Assembly (NCBI GenBank): GCA_002338445.1
Contig: DDII01000043.1
Span: 1 to 5,472 of the forward strand
DNA length: 5,472 bases
From: Cellvibrionales bacterium UBA1854
GTDB lineage: Bacteria; Pseudomonadota; Gammaproteobacteria; Pseudomonadales; Porticoccaceae
Reading direction: 5' to 3'
Each line of letters opens with the position of its first letter. Within the stretch, counting starts at the first letter, position 1. Shown here in pieces: positions 1 through 5,472 of this stretch. The notes beneath the pieces are model-generated. The model was not told the origin of the DNA and did no database searches. It worked only from the letters and a program-made list of their open reading frames with translations. Both the position numbers and the translations under genes were made by a program.

Positions 1-92
1 TGAGTGAGATAGGTCTGCATCTGAAGTCGCAAAAAAAGTAGACAGCTCACATCAATCGCATGTTTTGTGTATTCCGTTACCTTGAAACTCCC

Positions 93-98
93 GAGGAG
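93..98 (+). promoter_or_regulatory. Ribosome binding site of nuoA
   Basis: GAGGAG is a strong Shine-Dalgarno match. It lies 7 bases before the ATA codon at 106 and inside the longer open frame that starts at GTG 67. Its spacing suits a start at 106. Neither GTG 67 nor TTG 82 has a comparable purine-rich site in front of it. This site is therefore the main nucleotide evidence that translation of nuoA begins at a non-standard codon. Confidence 0.7.
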
Positions 99-105
99 AT
101 ATCCC

Positions 106-549
106 ATAGAGAGTTCCAGCACTGAAATTTGGCCATTAGCCATTTACACTTTCTTAGTAATTCTGCTTGTAATTGCTATGTTAGTCGTTTCTTGGCTGTT
201 GGGTCAGCGAAGACGTGATGACGCTACCAACGATCCCTTTGAGTCAGGAATCGTTTCAGTTGGTAGTTCCCAAGTACGGATATCAGTTGAGTTTTATTTA
301 GTGGCCATCTTTTTTGTTATCTTTGACCTTGAGGCTGTTTTTATTTTTGCCTGGGCTGTTGCATTTTTTGAACTTGGCTGGAAAGGTTATATATCTATGC
401 TGATATTTATTGGCGTGTTAGGTCTCGCCTTGGTGTATGCATGGAGAATAGGTGGCCTCGACTGGGGTAACAAAGTCAGAACGGGTTTGGATCGGGCAAA
501 GAGCGCAAATGATGAAATGAGGAAGCAACACGTTGAAATGGAGTCTTAG
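106..549 (+). CDS. nuoA: NADH-quinone oxidoreductase subunit A (NuoA)
   Basis: Small membrane subunit of complex I (ND3 homologue) in the inner membrane, next to the quinone cavity. Three hydrophobic segments are visible at about residues 9-33, 62-84 and 92-114. The long loop after the first helix carries PFESGI (44-49), and the second helix carries the acidic FDLEA stretch with D74 and E76, matching E. coli D79 and E81. Start choice: the frame is open from GTG 67, with TTG 82 also possible, but GAGGAG at 93-98 sits 7 bases before ATA 106. Starting there gives MESSSTE..., which lines up with the STSTE N-terminus of E. coli NuoA and gives 147 residues, the E. coli length as I recall it. A GTG 67 start would add 13 residues before the first helix. 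The identity is certain; the start is inferred. The 3' end overlaps nuoB by 17 bases. Confidence 0.95.
   Translation: MESSSTEIWPLAIYTFLVILLVIAMLVVSWLLGQRRRDDATNDPFESGIVSVGSSQVRISVEFYLVAIFFVIFDLEAVFIFAWAVAFFELGWKGYISMLIFIGVLGLALVYAWRIGGLDWGNKVRTGLDRAKSANDEMRKQHVEMES
519..523 (+). promoter_or_regulatory. Ribosome binding site of nuoB
   Basis: GAGGA lies within the last codons of nuoA, 9 bases before the TTG at 533. It supports initiation at that rare start codon. The nuoB frame has a TGA at 518-520, directly overlapping this site, so no earlier start is possible. Confidence 0.65.
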
Positions 550-1168
550 CAAACCTAATGATACTGGCGGCAGTGAAAGCACCAGTGTCATTGAAGAACA
601 AGTCAAGCGGAACGTAGCTTTTGCCAAGTTAGAGGATCTGATCGCTTGGGGTCGCGCACATTCTCTGTGGCCATTCAATTTCGGTTTATCATGCTGTTAT
701 GTCGAAATGGCTACATCTTTTACGAGCCGGCATGACATAGCAAGATTTGGATCTGAAGTAATTCGCGCCACACCAAGGCAAGCAGACTTAATGGTGATTT
801 CTGGAACTTGTTTTTTAAAGATGGCTCCAGTGGTAAAACGCCTCTATGATCAACTGCTAGAACCTAGATGGATAATATCAATGGGATCCTGTGCTAATTC
901 GGGCGGTATGTACGACATTTACTCAGTAGTACAAGGTGTGGACAAGTTTATCCCTGTTGATGTATACGTGCCAGGTTGCCCTCCTAGGCCCGAAGCACTT
1001 ATGCAAGGCCTTATAATGCTGCAAGAGTCGATTGGAAAAGAACGTCGGCCTATCACCTGGGCGGCGGGAGATCAGACAGTGATAAAACCGCAAAAGGTTA
1101 GTAAAAGAGACCAACTTACAGCTCAACGTATCAAAGCGACCGAATTAAGAGAACCGCACAACAGCTAA
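533..1168 (+). CDS. nuoB: NADH-quinone oxidoreductase subunit B (NuoB)
   Basis: Peripheral-arm subunit (PSST homologue) that holds the terminal [4Fe-4S] cluster N2, from which electrons pass to quinone. The 211-residue product has the expected cluster ligands: the tandem cysteines C54 and C55 in GLSCCYVEM, C120 in MGSCANSGG and C149 in PGCPPRPEA. These match E. coli C63, C64, C129 and C158 with a constant offset of nine. The GGMYDIYSVVQGVDKFIPVD stretch (124-143) is nearly invariant in the family. The start is TTG at 533: an in-frame TGA at 518-520 blocks anything earlier, the next in-frame ATG lies past the C54/C55 motif, and the resulting MKWSLSKPND resembles the E. coli N-terminus. The gene overlaps the end of nuoA by 17 bases, suggesting translational coupling, and is followed by a 30-base gap before nuoCD. 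Confidence 0.97.
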   Translation: MKWSLSKPNDTGGSESTSVIEEQVKRNVAFAKLEDLIAWGRAHSLWPFNFGLSCCYVEMATSFTSRHDIARFGSEVIRATPRQADLMVISGTCFLKMAPVVKRLYDQLLEPRWIISMGSCANSGGMYDIYSVVQGVDKFIPVDVYVPGCPPRPEALMQGLIMLQESIGKERRPITWAAGDQTVIKPQKVSKRDQLTAQRIKATELREPHNS

Positions 1169-1188
1169 CGAAAGCAAAGGACATTCCT

Positions 1189-1192
1189 AGGA
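1189..1192 (+). promoter_or_regulatory. Ribosome binding site of nuoCD
   Basis: AGGA lies 6 bases before the ATG at 1199, in the only real intergenic gap of the operon (1169-1198). It fits the first ATG of the frame and gives an N-terminus slightly shorter than that of E. coli NuoCD. Confidence 0.55.
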
Positions 1193-1198
1193 TATAAC

Positions 1199-2950
1199 AT
1201 GCAGCTGGCTCAGGAGGAACGACAGCTACCCATTTTGAAATTGCTAAACGATGAGTTTGGTAGCAGAACTTTTTTTGCTCAAAACTGTATTGATGAAATT
1301 CCCACTCTTTGGGTGCCTCAGCAGCAGGTCGTCCAGGTACTGATATTTCTTCGCCCCCACTTCTGCATGCTGTACGATCTGTTCGCGATAGATGAGCGCA
1401 CTCGGGAAAATCGCCAAGATCAGCCTGACGCCGACTACACCGTAGTTTATCAGCTTCTATCTATGCGGCGTAATGAAGATCTTAGAATAAAAGTTGGACT
1501 CTCTGCATCCCAATTAGCACTCCCATCGATTATAGATATTTGGCCAAATGCTAATTGGTACGAAAGGGAAGTTTGGGATATGTTCGGAATTTCTTTTGAT
1601 GGGCATCCCTCGCTCTTTCGCATACTTCTCCCTCCAACGTGGGAGGGGCACGCTCTGAGAAAAGATCATCCGGCTCGAGCTACCGAAATGGGCAAGTTCA
1701 CAATGGATTCTGAGCGAGTTGCGAAGGAGCAAGAAGCGCTCCGTTTTAGGCCTGAGGACTGGGGGATGAAGTCTGAGAGCGAAAATAGTGAATACATGTT
1801 TCTCAATCTCGGACCCAACCATCCAAGTGTGCATGGGGTTTTTCGGATCGCATTGCAGTTAGATGGGGAAGTGATCATAAATTCTGTTCCAGACATTGGG
1901 TATCACCATCGAGGCGCCGAAAAAATGGGAGAGCGTCAGACTTGGCACACCTACATACCCTATACCGATCGAATCGATTACCTTGCTGGAGTCATGAATA
2001 ACCTAGCATACATTCAAACAGTCGAACTTCTTGCGGGCATCAAGGTTCCTGAACGTGCAAAAGTCATCAGAATCATGCTGGCTGAATTATTCCGAATTTC
2101 TAGCCATCTCGTTTTCTATGGAACGTTTGTTCAAGATGTGGGTCAAATGTCCCCCGTCTTTTACATGTTTGCTGACCGTGAAAGACTGTTTGGAATTATT
2201 GAGGCCATAACAGGTGGCAGAATGCACCCCGCCTGGTTCAGAATTGGCGGAGTAGCCCAGGATCTTCCTAATGGTTGGGATAAACTAATACTCGATTTCA
2301 TCAATTCAATGCCTGCTCGGCTCGATGAGTGGGACAAGATGGCGATGCAAAACAAAATGTTAAAGGACAGGACTGTCGGAATTGGCGTATACACGGAAAA
2401 AGAGGCATTAGACTGGGGTGTAACAGGACCGGGGCTCAGGGCTACAGGGAACGATTGGGATGTCCGAAAAAAACGTCCTTATGGGGGATATGACCAATTT
2501 GATTTTGAGGTACCTACAGCTGATCGAGGCGATTGCTATGACCGAGCGGTGTTACGCATTGAAGAAATGCGTGAGAGTATAAAAATCATACGCCAGTGCG
2601 TGGAAAATATGCCCGGAGGTCACTACAAGAGCGAGCACCGCTCAACCACGCCGCCCCCAAAAGAACGCACGATGCAGGACATAGAAACACTCATTCACCA
2701 CTTCCTTAATGTGAGTTGGGGCCCAGTTATTCCTCATGGAGAAGCTTCTGTAATGATCGAGGCAACAAAAGGTATCAACAGCTATCACCTCATAAGCGAT
2801 AATGGAACAAACGCCTACAGAACCCGAATTAGGACTCCATCCTTCGCTCACCTTCAGCAGATCCCTCTTATTAGTCAGGGACTTTTGATTCCCGATCTGA
2901 TTGCAATAATCGCGAGTATTGATTTTGTAATGGCGGATGTAGATCGATGA
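1199..2950 (+). CDS. nuoCD: NADH-quinone oxidoreductase fused subunit C/D (NuoCD)
   Basis: Single 583-residue polypeptide joining the 30-kDa (NuoC) and 49-kDa (NuoD) peripheral-arm subunits. The NuoC domain spans about residues 30-160 and carries the family signature NANWYEREVWDMFGISFDGH (117-136), followed by LRKDHPARATE. A linker of about 35 residues leads to the NuoD domain, from about residue 197 to the end. In NuoD the quinone-headgroup residues are present: H212 in GPNHPSVHG and Y261 in TDRIDYLAG. They are 49 residues apart, the same as H59 and Y108 in the bovine protein. RTRIRTPSFAHLQQIP (541-556) and the terminal IDFVMADVDR are also typical. NuoD carries no iron-sulfur cluster; it shapes the quinone cavity with NuoB. 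E. coli has the same fusion at about 600 residues. The stop overlaps the nuoE start by ATGA. The frame is intact, with no stop or second start signal at the junction. Confidence 0.98.
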   Translation: MQLAQEERQLPILKLLNDEFGSRTFFAQNCIDEIPTLWVPQQQVVQVLIFLRPHFCMLYDLFAIDERTRENRQDQPDADYTVVYQLLSMRRNEDLRIKVGLSASQLALPSIIDIWPNANWYEREVWDMFGISFDGHPSLFRILLPPTWEGHALRKDHPARATEMGKFTMDSERVAKEQEALRFRPEDWGMKSESENSEYMFLNLGPNHPSVHGVFRIALQLDGEVIINSVPDIGYHHRGAEKMGERQTWHTYIPYTDRIDYLAGVMNNLAYIQTVELLAGIKVPERAKVIRIMLAELFRISSHLVFYGTFVQDVGQMSPVFYMFADRERLFGIIEAITGGRMHPAWFRIGGVAQDLPNGWDKLILDFINSMPARLDEWDKMAMQNKMLKDRTVGIGVYTEKEALDWGVTGPGLRATGNDWDVRKKRPYGGYDQFDFEVPTADRGDCYDRAVLRIEEMRESIKIIRQCVENMPGGHYKSEHRSTTPPPKERTMQDIETLIHHFLNVSWGPVIPHGEASVMIEATKGINSYHLISDNGTNAYRTRIRTPSFAHLQQIPLISQGLLIPDLIAIIASIDFVMADVDR

Positions 2951-3462
2951 TTGAAAATATTATTCAGTCAGAAACCTCCTCCACTCTGACATCAGAGGAG
3001 CTTCAACTCATAAATATAGAACTCTCTCACGTTCCACAAAAATCGGGAGCAGCTATTGATGCGTTGAAAATAGTTCAAGCGAAACGCGGTTGGGTATCAG
3101 ACGAATGTCTAATTGCCATCGCCAAACACCTCGAAATGTCTGCCGAGGAATTAGAAGGTATAGCAACGTTCTACAATTTAATATTCAGAAGACCGGTAGG
3201 CGACAAAGTCATTCTCTTTTGTGACAGCGTGAGTTGCTGGCTCTGTGGATGTGAGAACCAAAAACAGAAGCTCTCAGAAATCTTAAAAATAGACTACGGA
3301 GAAACTACCAAAGACGAAAAATTCACCCTGCTTCCCGTCCCATGCCTGGGTGCTTGTGACAAAGCTCCTGTGATGATGGTGGGAGATGACTTATTTACAA
3401 ATTTAAATTCGTCTAAGTTAGAACACATATTTGCTAATTATAGAGAAGAAGGTGAAAAGTGA
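2947..3462 (+). CDS. nuoE: NADH-quinone oxidoreductase subunit E (NuoE)
   Basis: 24-kDa peripheral subunit that carries the [2Fe-2S] cluster N1a beside the FMN of NuoF. The 171-residue product has an N-terminal helical part (AAIDALKIVQAKRGWVSDE, 35-53, and GIATFYNLIF, 71-80) and a thioredoxin-like C-terminal part from about residue 86. The N1a ligands are C92 and C97 (CDSVSC) and C133 and C137 (CLGAC), the same positions as in E. coli. Two further cysteines, C100 and C102, follow directly in WLCGC, where E. coli has none. The ATG overlaps the nuoCD stop as ATGA, with only a weak GGA (2935-2937) nine bases upstream, so expression probably depends on coupling to nuoCD. The 3' end overlaps nuoF by GTGA. 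Confidence 0.97.
   Translation: MIENIIQSETSSTLTSEELQLINIELSHVPQKSGAAIDALKIVQAKRGWVSDECLIAIAKHLEMSAEELEGIATFYNLIFRRPVGDKVILFCDSVSCWLCGCENQKQKLSEILKIDYGETTKDEKFTLLPVPCLGACDKAPVMMVGDDLFTNLNSSKLEHIFANYREEGEK
3448..3452 (+). promoter_or_regulatory. Ribosome binding site of nuoF
   Basis: GAAGG near the end of nuoE lies 6 bases before the GTG at 3459. It supports that GTG, which overlaps the nuoE stop as GTGA, as the start of nuoF. Confidence 0.55.
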
Positions 3463-4757
3463 CCGAAAAAGTTCTCACTAAAAATATATCCAAAGTTAAC
3501 GAGACTACTCCGATTGATAAGTATGAAGCCTGTGAGGGATACTCAGGACTACGGAAAGCGCTCAAATCTATGGCGCCGGGTGAGTGTCTTACAGAAGTAA
3601 AAAATTCGAAGCTTCGGGGGCGCGGTGGCGCCGGATTCCCGACGGGTATTAAATGGAGTTTTGTGCCAAAAAACGAAGACTGCTTACCCGGACATAAATA
3701 CCTCATATGCAATGCTGACGAGATGGAACCAGGTACATTCAAAGACCGGCTACTAATGGAGCAAGACCCTCATCAGCTTATAGAAGGTATGATTCTCTCG
3801 GCTTACACAATTGGCGCTGATGTTGCCTATATTTTTATAAGAGGAGAATATCGATTAGCTATTCAACGTCTAAATGAAGCAATTAAGGAATGTTACAACT
3901 CGGGTTATTTGGGAAGAAATATTCTAGGATCTGCGTTCAGCCTTGAAATGTATGTTCATCCAAGTGCGGGCCGATACATATGTGGCGAAGAAACTGCACT
4001 TATCAACGCTCTAGAGGGGAAACGTGCAAATCCAAGAGCAAAACCGCCTTTCCCCCAAGTAAGTGGTCTGTGGGGTCGCCCTACAATAGTCAACAATGTA
4101 GAAACTCTTTGCAATATTCCTCACATCATCCACAAAGGCGCCGAATGGTTCAAGACGCTAGGCGTGGGAGAGGATAGTGGGACAAAGTTGTTTGGAGTGA
4201 GTGGGCGCGTAAAAAATCCTGGTTGTTGGGAGCTTCCTATGGGGACACCAATTCGGCAAATCCTTGAGGATCATGCCGACGGAATGCAAACTGGACTAAA
4301 CTTCAAAGGTCTTTTACCAGGTGGTGGCTCAACCGACTTCTTAATAGAAAGTCACCTAGACTTAGCGATGGACTATAACGTAATCGGTGCCGCTGGAAGT
4401 CGAATGGGAACCGGCACGATGATTATCCTAGACGACCAATCTTGTCCTGTAGGAATGGTTTTGAACCTGATACGATTTTTTGCGCAAGAGTCCTGTGGTT
4501 TTTGCACACCGTGCCGAGATGGACTACCTTGGACTCGTCAAGTGTTAGAGGATCTAGAAAATGGGAAAGGAAGCGAAGAGGATCTCGAAACTTTGGCATA
4601 TCAAGTAAAATACATAGGAACCCCCGGAAATACTCATTGTGCTTTAGCTCCCGGTGCTATGGAGCCCCTCCAAAGCGCAATGAAATATTTTTACGAAGAC
4701 TTTAAGAATCACGTAACGCTTGGCCGGTGCCCTTACGAAATAGACGGAGTACATTAG
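3459..4757 (+). CDS. nuoF: NADH-quinone oxidoreductase subunit F (NuoF), NADH/FMN-binding
   Basis: 51-kDa catalytic subunit, where NADH reduces FMN and electrons enter the cluster chain through [4Fe-4S] N3. In the 432-residue product the nucleotide and flavin site shows LRGRGGAGFPTG (52-63), CNADEMEPGTFKDR (84-97) and GRYICGEETALINALEGKRA (171-190). A ubiquitin-like SLBB region follows at about 245-330. The N3 ligands are C346, C349 and C352 in ESCGFCTPCRDG, plus C394 in NTHCALAPGA. The GTG start forms GTGA with the nuoE stop and has GAAGG in front, so translation is probably coupled. The N-terminus aligns with E. coli NuoF around EACEGYSGLRKAL. The C-terminus ends at EIDGVH, roughly ten residues before the E. 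coli end. This looks like natural length variation, because all functional segments are upstream of it. Confidence 0.98.
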   Translation: MTEKVLTKNISKVNETTPIDKYEACEGYSGLRKALKSMAPGECLTEVKNSKLRGRGGAGFPTGIKWSFVPKNEDCLPGHKYLICNADEMEPGTFKDRLLMEQDPHQLIEGMILSAYTIGADVAYIFIRGEYRLAIQRLNEAIKECYNSGYLGRNILGSAFSLEMYVHPSAGRYICGEETALINALEGKRANPRAKPPFPQVSGLWGRPTIVNNVETLCNIPHIIHKGAEWFKTLGVGEDSGTKLFGVSGRVKNPGCWELPMGTPIRQILEDHADGMQTGLNFKGLLPGGGSTDFLIESHLDLAMDYNVIGAAGSRMGTGTMIILDDQSCPVGMVLNLIRFFAQESCGFCTPCRDGLPWTRQVLEDLENGKGSEEDLETLAYQVKYIGTPGNTHCALAPGAMEPLQSAMKYFYEDFKNHVTLGRCPYEIDGVH

Positions 4758-4759
4758 AT

Positions 4760-5472
4760 ATGCCTATTATAATTGTTGACGGCAAATCATATGAGGTGAC
4801 CAGAGGAAAAAACTTGCTGGAGGCTTGCCTCGATGTGGGTCTTGATCTCCCTTATTTTTGTTGGCATCCCGCAATGGGATCTGTCGGATCCTGTAGGCAA
4901 TGTGCTCTCGTCCAATATCGGGATGATGATGATCAACATGGACGGATAATTATGGGATGCATGACCCCGGCAACTGACGGTACAAGAGTATCGCTTAAAG
5001 TTGGTGAGGCAAAAGAGTTCCGAGAGGCTGTTGTAGAGTCGCTCATGCTGAATCATCCTCATGATTGCCCCGTATGCTCAGAAGGTGGGGAGTGCCATCT
5101 CCAGGACATGACAGTGATGGTGGGGCACAGAGATCGTCGCTACAAAGGAAAAAAGAACACACATCGAAATCAGTACTTAGGGCCCTTAATAAACCATGAA
5201 ATGAATCGGTGTATTACTTGTTATCGTTGTGAACGCTTTTACCGAGACTACGCCGGCGGAAAAGACCTATCTGCTCAAGCATCACGTGACCGAATCTATT
5301 TTGGCCGACATCAAGATGGCATTTTAGAGAGCGAATTCTCCGGAAACCTTGTTGAGGTATGTCCCACAGGAGTATTTACCGATAAACCATTTCTTGAGGA
5401 CTACAGCAGAAAGTGGGACCTACAGTCCTCTCCCTCAATATGCAGCGGCTGCGGTGTTGGTTGCAATATCTC
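4760..5472 (+). CDS. nuoG: NADH-quinone oxidoreductase subunit G (NuoG), 5' part
   Basis: Largest peripheral-arm subunit, incomplete here: 237 full codons are present and the frame is still open at the window edge. E. coli NuoG has about 900 residues. The N-terminus is a ferredoxin-like [2Fe-2S] domain with N1b ligands C34, C45, C48 and C67. Next is the N5 motif with one histidine ligand, H99, C103, C106 and C112 (HPHDCPVCSEGGEC). N4 follows with C151, C154 and C157 (CITCYRC) and C201 (EVCPTG). The start of the molybdopterin-oxidoreductase-like domain carries C228, C231 and C235 (CSGCGVGC), three of the four ligands of the off-path cluster N7; the fourth would lie beyond the edge. The start is ATG, two bases after the nuoF stop, with GGAG at 4745-4748. 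Four consecutive GAT codons (4922-4933) encode an acidic run in a surface-type stretch after N1b residue C48. Confidence 0.97.
   Translation, partial: MPIIIVDGKSYEVTRGKNLLEACLDVGLDLPYFCWHPAMGSVGSCRQCALVQYRDDDDQHGRIIMGCMTPATDGTRVSLKVGEAKEFREAVVESLMLNHPHDCPVCSEGGECHLQDMTVMVGHRDRRYKGKKNTHRNQYLGPLINHEMNRCITCYRCERFYRDYAGGKDLSAQASRDRIYFGRHQDGILESEFSGNLVEVCPTGVFTDKPFLEDYSRKWDLQSSPSICSGCGVGCNI

Noticed and set aside
1..92. Search for a nuo operon promoter or the end of an upstream gene or tRNA.
   Set aside because: No -35/-10 pair with acceptable spacing is visible. The A-run at 31-37 and the TTGTGT near 65 have no matching partner boxes, and no tRNA fold is seen. The promoter may lie further upstream.
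60..125. Short 21-codon open frame starting at ATG 60, just upstream of and overlapping the start of nuoA.
   Set aside because: It has no ribosome binding site and no recognisable sequence, and it ends inside nuoA. It could be a leader peptide only by speculation.
1178..1188. AGGA-cat-TCCT inverted repeat in the nuoB-nuoCD gap.
   Set aside because: A four-base-pair stem with a three-base loop is too weak to be a terminator or a regulatory hairpin, and there is no T-run.
2984..2997. Perfect inverted repeat CTCTGA-ca-TCAGAG early in nuoE.
   Set aside because: The usable stem is only five base pairs with a four-base loop and lies inside coding sequence. Repeats of this size are expected by chance in a window this long.
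4922..4933. Four tandem GAT codons in nuoG.
   Set aside because: This is a short in-frame run encoding acidic residues in a variable stretch of NuoG. It is too short to be a meaningful slippage locus.
4787..5062. 91-codon open frame on the minus strand opposite nuoG; similar antisense frames exist opposite nuoB, nuoCD, nuoE and nuoF.
   Set aside because: They lie opposite strongly conserved complex I genes and show no recognisable domain. They are chance products of the codon use on the + strand.

Overview
The window is a contiguous piece of a respiratory complex I (NADH:quinone oxidoreductase, NDH-1) operon. It reads entirely on the + strand in the order nuoA - nuoB - nuoCD - nuoE - nuoF - nuoG, and the right edge cuts nuoG off after 237 codons. 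The gene order, the fused nuoCD, and the residue-by-residue resemblance to the Escherichia coli subunits as I remember them all point to a gammaproteobacterium. Base composition looks moderate to slightly AT-rich by eye, with free use of ATA, AGA and TTA codons, so this is probably not E. coli or a close enteric relative. I cannot place it further from this sequence.

Layout: positions 1-105 are the upstream region, where I find no convincing promoter, tRNA or gene. NuoA (106-549, membrane arm) overlaps nuoB (533-1168, N2 cluster) by 17 bases. A 30-base gap leads to nuoCD (1199-2950, quinone-site half and peripheral scaffold). nuoCD overlaps nuoE (2947-3462) by ATGA, nuoE overlaps nuoF (3459-4757) by GTGA, and nuoG starts two bases after the nuoF stop (4760 onward). 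There is no gene-free stretch of more than about 105 bases and no terminator, so one polycistronic transcript with translational coupling is the natural reading.

Together the genes encode the electron path. NADH is oxidised at FMN in NuoF. Electrons pass through N3 (NuoF) and the NuoG clusters (N1b, N4, N5, with off-path N7) towards the N2 cluster in NuoB, with N1a in NuoE beside the flavin. They reach quinone in a cavity lined by NuoB, NuoD and, at the membrane face, NuoA. The remaining subunits (peripheral NuoI, which carries clusters N6a and N6b, and membrane subunits NuoH and NuoJ-N) would be expected downstream, outside the window. All metal-ligand motifs I could check are intact, and no reading frame is broken.

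This is a conserved housekeeping locus and I see no undescribed system in it. The points worth a second look are small: an apparent ATA start codon for nuoA placed behind a strong Shine-Dalgarno sequence, a forced TTG start for nuoB, and two extra cysteines beside the N1a ligands of NuoE.
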